The position numbers and the translations under genes were made by a program. The notes under the pieces are model-generated. The model saw nothing but the letters and a program-made list of their open reading frames with translations, did not search any database and was not told the DNA's origin. Below are positions 5,193 to 9,140 of a stretch of DNA of 9,140 bases, piece after piece. Position 1 is the stretch's first letter. Every line of letters starts with the position of its first letter. The DNA is from Actinomycetota bacterium (GTDB taxonomy: Bacteria; Actinomycetota; Coriobacteriia; Anaerosomatales; D1FN1-002), in contig VAUM01000052.1 of assembly GCA_005774595.1 (NCBI GenBank), positions 1 to 9,140 on the forward strand. The letters are read 5' to 3'.

Positions 5193-5923
5193 CGAGTGAG
5201 GGCGTGATCAAGGAAGGGCCCAGCGTCGCGGAGGCACTGGATGCGGCGCTCGAGGAGCTGGGCGTCCAGCAGGACGCGGTCGAGTACGAGGTGCTGGACG
5301 AGCCGGGGAAGACACTGTTCGGGATCGGCGGGGACAAGCCGGCTCGGGTCCGGGCATGGCTCAAGCCCGAATTCGCGCGCGAGGTAGAAGACGCGCGCCG
5401 CGCCGCGCGGGAGATCGTCGGCGGCGGAGAGCAGCCGGGCGAAGATGCCGAGCGGCCGTCGGACGAGGACGTCGACAAGATGGCCGACGCGGCGGTGGCC
5501 GCGCTGCAGGAGATCCTGAAGGCCTTCGGCCTGTCGTGCGAGATCGACGAGTATGAGGGCGACTACGGTGAGATCATCCTCGACGTCGTCGGAGACGACC
5601 TCGCCATGCTGATCGGACGCCACGGGCGTACGTTGGACGCGCTGCAAACCCTGACCGCGGCGGTGGCATACCGGACGTCTGGCGTGCGGTATCCCCTGCT
5701 CGTGGATGTGGCGGGCTACCGGTACCGCCGCAAGGCGAAGCTCGATGAGATGGCGCGCCAGGCGGCCGAGCGGGTGAGGCGCACCGGGAAGCCGGTCAAG
5801 ATGCGCCCGATGAGCAGCTACGAGCGCAAGGTCATCCATATGGCGCTCCGGGAAGACCCACGGGTGCTCACCGCGAGCGAGGGCGACGAGCCGTTCCGCC
5901 AGGTGGTCGTGATGCCGCGCTAG
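5189..5923 (+). CDS. jag: Jag/KhpB (EloR) RNA-binding protein
   Basis: This 244-residue cytoplasmic RNA-binding protein matches Jag/KhpB/EloR, which in streptococci helps control cell elongation together with KhpA. Domains in order are: a Jag-N region at about 10-58 (SVAEALDAALEELG, ending in KTLFGIGG and PARVRAWL); an acidic linker (about 65-98); a KH domain with the GxxG loop GRHG (143-146) in LIGRHGRTLDALQTL; and an R3H domain with YERKVIHMAL (211-220) supplying Arg and His. The GTG at 5189-5191 overlaps the yidC TGA, with a strong GGGGAGGG a few bases upstream. The yidC-jag pairing is conserved in Gram-positives. Gene symbols vary among species; the family assignment is secure. Confidence 0.95.
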   Translation: MTSEGVIKEGPSVAEALDAALEELGVQQDAVEYEVLDEPGKTLFGIGGDKPARVRAWLKPEFAREVEDARRAAREIVGGGEQPGEDAERPSDEDVDKMADAAVAALQEILKAFGLSCEIDEYEGDYGEIILDVVGDDLAMLIGRHGRTLDALQTLTAAVAYRTSGVRYPLLVDVAGYRYRRKAKLDEMARQAAERVRRTGKPVKMRPMSSYERKVIHMALREDPRVLTASEGDEPFRQVVVMPR

Positions 5924-5930
5924 GACGCGG

Positions 5931-5944
5931 CGATCGCGCGATCG
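5931..5944. repeat. 14 bp perfect palindrome after jag
   Basis: CGATCGCGCGATCG is a perfect palindrome 7 bp after the jag stop. It lies immediately before the terminator-like hairpin and the parS cluster. It could be a protein-binding site or chance in GC-rich DNA; no known site matches it. Confidence 0.5.
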
Positions 5945-5946
5945 AT

Positions 5947-5972
5947 GACGGGCCGCCTGCGGGCGGCCCGTC
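5947..5972 (+). terminator. Strong hairpin, probable end of the rpmH-jag operon
   Basis: GACGGGCCGCC (5947-5957) pairs perfectly with GGCGGCCCGTC (5962-5972) around a TGCG loop, an 11 bp stem. It is followed only by GGTGTTT rather than a run of Ts, so it resembles the T-poor terminators of GC-rich genomes. It sits 23 bp after the jag stop and 2 bp before the first parS site. Confidence 0.65.
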
Positions 5973-5974
5973 GG

Positions 5975-5990
5975 TGTTTCACGTGGAACA
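5975..5990. promoter_or_regulatory. parS: parS site 1 (one base off palindrome)
   Basis: TGTTTCACGTGGAACA differs from the consensus parS TGTTTCACGTGAAACA by one base. ParB loads here and spreads to form the partition complex. It is the exact reverse complement of parS site 3. Confidence 0.93.
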
Positions 5991-6020
5991 TCGCCGAGCC
6001 GGAGGCCGACGAGGACGGAC

Positions 6021-6803
6021 GTGTTTCACGTGAAACACTTGTCCTGCGGCGTCCATGCGCACACAATGTTCCACGTGAAACACCAGACTGACAGGGACGA
6101 GGCGCGCGAACGCGTGCTGCGTGGTGCCGAGCAGCTCGGGGTGCCGCTCTCCGAGGCGCAGGCCGAGACGATGTGCGGCCACCTCCAGGCGGTCCTGGAG
6201 GCCAACGAGCGGCTGAACCTCACTGCGGTGAGGACGCTTGACGAGGGGATCGGCCGTCACGTCCTCGACTCGCTCGCCGCGGTGCCTATGCTGGAGTCCT
6301 GCCCGGCCGGGGAGTTCGTGGATCTCGGCAGCGGGGCCGGCTTTCCCGGGATTCCCCTCTGCGTGGCGTCCGGGCGTGAGGCCGTGCTCGCGGAGTCGAT
6401 CCGCAAGAAGGCCGCATTCCTCAGCGAGATCGCTGAGCGGCTCGCCCCACGCATCACAGTCGCCGCGGTGCGCTCGGAGGAGCTCGCGCTCACCCGCCCG
6501 TGCGCATTCGCAGCCGTCGTCGCACGCGCGGTGGCCCCGCTCGCTACCCTCGTGGAGCTCGCGGCCCCGCTCTTGGCGGCCGACGGGCGGCTGATCGCGC
6601 TGAAGGGTCCGGACGTCGAGGGCGAAGTGGAGCGGTCTCTCCCCGCGGCGGCGGTATGCGGTCTCGTACTGTATGCCGTGGAGCAGGTCTCGGTGCCAGA
6701 AGTCCACGGCTCGCGGACTCTCGTCTCGTTCCTGAGGGTTGGAGACCCGGAGGTGAAGCTGCCGCGCCGGCCCGGGATGGCTGCGAAGCGGCCGCTCGGG
6801 TAG
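6021..6803 (+). CDS. rsmG: 16S rRNA (guanine-N7) methyltransferase RsmG (GidB)
   Basis: RsmG uses S-adenosylmethionine to methylate a guanine in the 530 loop of 16S rRNA; its loss gives low-level streptomycin resistance in several bacteria. From the GTG at 6021 it has 260 residues. Motifs are NLTAV (66-70), the SAM-binding loop FVDLGSGAGFPGIPL (99-113), SIRKKAAFL (126-134), VVARAVAPL (166-174) and the C-terminal LPRRPGMAAKRPL (247-259). Two starts are possible. GTG 6021 has GAGG 6 nt upstream, while ATG 6066 gives 245 residues, closer to the family norm, but has no visible Shine-Dalgarno. With the first start the protein carries MFHVKH twice, because both parS sites are read in the same frame. 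ParB binding here probably affects its transcription. The function is secure; the start is not. Confidence 0.95.
   Translation: MFHVKHLSCGVHAHTMFHVKHQTDRDEARERVLRGAEQLGVPLSEAQAETMCGHLQAVLEANERLNLTAVRTLDEGIGRHVLDSLAAVPMLESCPAGEFVDLGSGAGFPGIPLCVASGREAVLAESIRKKAAFLSEIAERLAPRITVAAVRSEELALTRPCAFAAVVARAVAPLATLVELAAPLLAADGRLIALKGPDVEGEVERSLPAAAVCGLVLYAVEQVSVPEVHGSRTLVSFLRVGDPEVKLPRRPGMAAKRPLG
6022..6037. promoter_or_regulatory. parS: parS site 2 (perfect)
   Basis: TGTTTCACGTGAAACA is the perfect chromosomal parS consensus, and the palindrome extends by one base on each side (6021-6038). It is the middle of three sites and lies within the start of the rsmG reading frame. Confidence 0.97.
6067..6082. 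promoter_or_regulatory. parS: parS site 3 (one base off palindrome)
   Basis: TGTTCCACGTGAAACA has one mismatch to consensus. It lies 45 bp from site 2, so it is in the same reading frame and encodes the same FHVK residues. The alternative rsmG ATG (6066-6068) overlaps its first two bases. Confidence 0.93.
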
Positions 6804-6813
6804 CGCAGGGTGC

Positions 6814-6842
6814 TTCACGCGCGCGGGACGGCGCGGTATAGT
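6814..6842 (+). promoter_or_regulatory. Candidate parA promoter
   Basis: TTCACG (6814-6819) and TATAGT (6837-6842) are separated by an ideal 17 bp. The -10 matches consensus at 5 of 6 and the -35 at 4 of 6. It lies just after the rsmG stop and would start transcription near 6849, upstream of the chosen parA start and its ribosome binding site. Confidence 0.6.
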
Positions 6843-6876
6843 GCACGGAGTCGCCCACGGGAAGGGGTTCCATGCC

Positions 6877-7659
6877 GTGACGAAGAAGAGACGGCCCGGC
6901 GCGCTCGTGCTCGCCGTGGTCAACCAGAAGGGCGGAGTGGGGAAGAGCACGACCTCGGTCAACCTGGCCGCGGCGCTCGGCCACGAGGGCCGCAAGGTGT
7001 TGCTCGTGGATCTCGACCCACAGGGGAACGCGACGTCCGGCTTCGGGCTCAACCGGAACCAGCGCGAAGCATGCGTGTACAACGCGCTGCTCGAGGGGCT
7101 TCCCCTGGAGAAGCTCATCGAGCCGGTGGAGGTCGAAGGGGTGTTCGCGGTGCCGGCTACCATCGAGCTGGCGGGCGCCGAGATCGAGCTCGTTGCGACA
7201 ATGAGCCGCGAGACCCGCCTGAAGGCGTTGCTCGAGCCGGTGCTCGGGGACTTCGACTTCGTGATCATCGACTGCCCGCCGTCGCTCGGCCTCCTCACCG
7301 TGAACGCGCTGACGGCCGCGGACGGGCTGATCATCCCGATCCAGTGCGAGTACTACGCGCTGGAGGGACTCTCCAAGCTCCTCGACAGCGTGCGCCTGGT
7401 CCGGACGCACCTGAATCCCGAGCTGGAGGTCTTCGGCGTCGTGATGACGATGTTCGATTCGCGGACACGGCTCTCCGCGCAGGTGGTCGAGGAAGTGCGG
7501 GACTTCTTCGAGGACAAGGTGTTCACAACGATGGTCCCGCGTACCGTCCGGCTCTCCGAGGCGCCGAGCTTCGGACAGCCGATCACCATCTACGATCCGA
7601 GCGGGAAGGGTGCGAACGCCTACCGCGAACTGGCGAAGGAAGTGATGTCGCGTGTCTAA
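6877..7659 (+). CDS. parA: Chromosome-partitioning ATPase ParA (Soj)
   Basis: This 260-residue ParA/MinD-family ATPase is of the short chromosomal (Soj) type with no N-terminal DNA-binding domain. ATP-bound dimers coat the nucleoid, and ParB-parS complexes follow the gradient to separate origins. Visible are the deviant Walker A KGGVGKSTT (18-26, with both the signature and the P-loop lysine), the A' motif LLVDLDPQGN (42-51), Walker B FVIIDCPPS (128-136) and the C-terminal PRTVRLSEAPSFGQPI (221-236). I chose the GTG at 6877 because GAAGGGG (6861-6867) lies 9 nt upstream and the probable promoter overlaps the more upstream in-frame GTG at 6841. The end overlaps parB by 8 bp. Confidence 0.97.
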   Translation: MTKKRRPGALVLAVVNQKGGVGKSTTSVNLAAALGHEGRKVLLVDLDPQGNATSGFGLNRNQREACVYNALLEGLPLEKLIEPVEVEGVFAVPATIELAGAEIELVATMSRETRLKALLEPVLGDFDFVIIDCPPSLGLLTVNALTAADGLIIPIQCEYYALEGLSKLLDSVRLVRTHLNPELEVFGVVMTMFDSRTRLSAQVVEEVRDFFEDKVFTTMVPRTVRLSEAPSFGQPITIYDPSGKGANAYRELAKEVMSRV

Positions 7660-8518
7660 GGGAGGACTGGGACGCGGGCTCGCCGCCCTGATCCCGACCG
7701 CTTCGGCGGACGAAGGAGAGCCGCAGTCGCTGCCGCTCGGCATGATCTCGCCGAACCCGGCGCAGCCGCGGACCGACATCGAGGACGAGAAGATCACGGA
7801 ACTGGCGGACTCCGTGGGCAAGCACGGGGTGCTCCAGGCCATCCTCGTGAGGCCGCTGGGCGAGGGATACCAGATCGTGGCAGGCGAGCGCCGATGGCGG
7901 GCCGCAAGAGAGGCCGGACTCGAGTCGATCCCCGTGCGGATCGTGAATCTGACCGAGGCCGAGGCGCTCGAGGTCGCGCTGATCGAGAACCTGCAGCGCG
8001 AGGACCTCAACGCCATCGAGGAGGCGCGCGGCTACAAGCGCCTCATCGGCGAGTACCAGATGACGCAGGCCGAGCTCGCGGACAAGGTCTCGAAGTCGAG
8101 GTCGGCGATCGCGAACGCCCTGCGCCTGCTCGACCTGCCCGAGGAGGTCCAGGAGATGGTCTACGACGGCCGACTCTCGGCCGGCCACGCCCGCGCCGTC
8201 CTCAGCGTGCCCGACGACGCGCGCCGGATCTCGATGGCGCAGAAGGTCGCGGACCGGGGGCTCTCGGTCCGCGAGGCGGAGAGCCTCGCGCGCCTGCTGG
8301 CGGCCGGGCAGGCGGAGCGTGCGCCGCGTGCGCCCCAGCCCAAGTCCTTCAAGGTGGTCGCGCGGCAGCTGCGCAAGGTGCTCGGCACCGCGGTTCGCGT
8401 CCGGCAGAACGACAAGAAGGGCAAGATCGAGATCGACTTCCACGGCGAGGAGGACCTGGAGCGACTGTTCTCCCTGCTCACGAGCCCTGGCGGGTCGACA
8501 GGGGGTGATGTGTCGTGA
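7652..8518 (+). CDS. parB: Chromosome-partitioning protein ParB (Spo0J)
   Basis: This 288-residue CTP-dependent DNA clamp recognises parS and slides onto flanking DNA. The N-terminal GLGRGLAALI (5-14) is the basic peptide that stimulates ParA. The CTP-binding region has NPAQPR (35-40), GERRWRA (78-84) and ENLQREDLN (112-120). The helix-turn-helix that reads parS follows from about 137 (MTQAELADKVSKSRSAIANAL). A Pro-rich linker near 222-231 leads to the C-terminal dimerisation region, which ends RLFSLL. The GTG at 7652 lies within the last codons of parA, with AAGGAAG about 10 nt upstream, so translation is coupled. Its cognate parS sites are 1.6 kb upstream in this window. The TGA overlaps the next gene's GTG. 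Confidence 0.97.
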   Translation: MSKGGLGRGLAALIPTASADEGEPQSLPLGMISPNPAQPRTDIEDEKITELADSVGKHGVLQAILVRPLGEGYQIVAGERRWRAAREAGLESIPVRIVNLTEAEALEVALIENLQREDLNAIEEARGYKRLIGEYQMTQAELADKVSKSRSAIANALRLLDLPEEVQEMVYDGRLSAGHARAVLSVPDDARRISMAQKVADRGLSVREAESLARLLAAGQAERAPRAPQPKSFKVVARQLRKVLGTAVRVRQNDKKGKIEIDFHGEEDLERLFSLLTSPGGSTGGDVS

Positions 8519-8814
8519 GGCGTGGCGGTCTGGAAAATCTTGTCATGGGGATGCTGATCGGGTTCGCCGTCGGCGTCGTGCTCGGAATCCTCTACGCACC
8601 TGACAGCGGCGCCCGCACGCGGCGGAGGCTGGCGGGAGAGGCCGTACGCCTCGCCGACTCCGCGAAGGGCCTGGCGGTTCGCGCAGAGGAGACCGCCGGC
8701 GCGGTGATCGAGCGCGTGGAGCATCACCTCGGGCGCGACGAGGAGGTCGCGTGGCGCAAGGTGCGGGAGCTGCGCGAGGGGGTCGAGCGCTACACGACCG
8801 CGCAGCCGGGGTGA
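8515..8814 (+). CDS. Small membrane-anchored YtxH-like protein
   Basis: This 99-residue protein has one predicted N-terminal membrane segment at about 9-29 (VMGMLIGFAVGVVLGILYAP), followed directly by APDSGARTRRRL. That glycine-rich helix plus AP..SG..TR pattern is the hallmark of the YtxH family. The remainder is charged, helical and probably cytoplasmic. The family's biochemical role is not known, and some members are stress-induced. The GTG at 8515 overlaps the parB TGA, with a GGGGG-type ribosome binding site 9 nt upstream, so it is translationally coupled to parB. Whether it has any part in chromosome partition is unknown. The family call is fairly sure; the function is not. Confidence 0.75.
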   Translation: MRRGGLENLVMGMLIGFAVGVVLGILYAPDSGARTRRRLAGEAVRLADSAKGLAVRAEETAGAVIERVEHHLGRDEEVAWRKVRELREGVERYTTAQPG

Positions 8815-8838
8815 TCGGTGTCCAAGCCCCGTCGTAGG

Positions 8839-8867
8839 CTCTCCCCTGCCGGCGAGCAGAGGGAGGG
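8839..8867 (+). promoter_or_regulatory. Hairpin sequestering the ribosome binding site of the AddB-like gene
   Basis: CTGC (8846-8849) pairs with GCAG (8856-8859) around a 6 nt loop. After a bulged A at 8860, bases 8839-8845 pair with 8861-8867 (one G-T wobble). The right arm is the purine-rich GGGAGGG that serves as the Shine-Dalgarno for the ATG at 8871. Folding would hide it, so it may limit translation of the downstream gene or act as a weak attenuator. Confidence 0.45.
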
Positions 8868-8870
8868 ACG

Positions 8871-9140
8871 ATGCCGTTCACGCTGGTGACAGGCCGCGCG
8901 CACGCGGGCAAGACCGCGGTCCTGCACGCGATGGTTCGAGACGAGCTGTCGCACGGGGGCGAGCCGGTGCTCGTCGTGCCGACGCGTGCCGACGTGGAGC
9001 GGGCGGTCGAGCAGCTCGCTTGCGATGCGCCCATGGGCCTGCGGATCATGCGCTTCGACGACCTGATCGAGGCGCTCTGGGCGGCGTCCGGCGACGGACG
9101 CGCGATCATCTCGGACACGCAGCGCGCGCTGCTCATAGAG
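8871..9140 (+). CDS. AddB-like ATP-dependent helicase/nuclease (5' part only)
   Basis: Ninety codons are present and the gene runs off the right edge. It begins MPFTLVTGRAHAGKT with a Walker A-like GRAHAGKT at residues 8-15, followed by VLVVPTRADVERAVEQL (33-49) and MRFDDLIEALW (60-70). This G-x-A-x-x-GKT start, then 'VPT..' and a 'F..L' helix, is the usual N-terminus of AddB and related UvrD/PD-(D/E)XK helicase-nucleases, which process double-strand breaks for RecA. GGGAGGG lies just upstream of the ATG, inside a hairpin. It is 56 bp after the YtxH-like gene and may share its transcript. The C-terminal nuclease domain that would prove the assignment is outside the window; a related UvrD-type helicase is the main alternative. 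Confidence 0.7.
   Translation, partial: MPFTLVTGRAHAGKTAVLHAMVRDELSHGGEPVLVVPTRADVERAVEQLACDAPMGLRIMRFDDLIEALWAASGDGRAIISDTQRALLIE

Noticed and set aside
5979..7334. Minus-strand open frame of about 451 codons over rsmG and parA
   Set aside because: Antisense to certain genes and it runs through the parS cluster; GC-rich DNA produces such long stop-free frames.
6544..8016. Minus-strand open frame of about 490 codons over rsmG, parA and parB
   Set aside because: Same reason: antisense composition, no motifs, no operon logic.
1..9140. Mobile elements, CRISPR arrays, tRNA genes, toxin-antitoxin or defence genes
   Set aside because: None seen on either strand: gene order is the standard core origin region with no transposase, repeat-spacer pattern or cloverleaf.

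Overview
This window is a chromosomal replication-origin region from a GC-rich bacterium. It carries the conserved dnaA neighbourhood: recF, dnaN and dnaA read leftward; rpmH, rnpA, yidD, yidC, jag, rsmG, parA and parB read rightward. The high GC content, heavy use of GTG starts, a YidC that begins directly with a membrane segment and has no large periplasmic domain, and an AddB-like rather than RecBCD-like helicase-nuclease all suggest a monoderm. An actinomycetote, possibly Coriobacteriia-like, is a guess from these traits; the sequence alone does not fix the taxon.

Left arm (1-3042, minus strand): the 5' end of recF (cut by the window edge), complete dnaN, then complete dnaA. DnaA-box-like nonamers lie on both sides of dnaA. 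One set is in the 237 bp dnaN-dnaA gap and includes several similar nonamers spaced about 20 bp apart. The other is in the 595 bp dnaA-rpmH gap and includes one perfect TTATCCACA box. This layout resembles a bipartite oriC. Replication forks leaving it would be co-directional with every gene in the window.

Right arm (3638-9140, plus strand): a TTGACA/TATAAT promoter drives rpmH-rnpA-yidD-yidC-jag, a tightly packed translation and membrane-insertion operon with two GTGA stop/start overlaps. It ends in a palindromic, terminator-like stretch followed by three parS sites within 108 bp. Two of these lie inside the start of rsmG and encode its first residues. A second candidate promoter precedes parA-parB, which overlap by 8 bp. 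parB in turn overlaps a small YtxH-like membrane-anchored protein gene. The window ends in the first 90 codons of an AddB-like helicase/nuclease gene.

How the parts work together: DnaA opens oriC, DnaN clamps polymerase, and RecF supports recombinational repair. ParB loads at parS about 3-4.5 kb from the origin and ParA moves the duplicated origins apart. YidC, YidD and Jag serve membrane protein insertion and envelope or RNA regulation, RnpA matures tRNA, and RsmG methylates 16S rRNA. I see no mobile element, CRISPR array, tRNA, or clearly new system. The points worth a second look are regulatory: the phased DnaA-box array, the symmetric parS triplet that doubles as coding sequence, and hairpins covering two ribosome binding sites.
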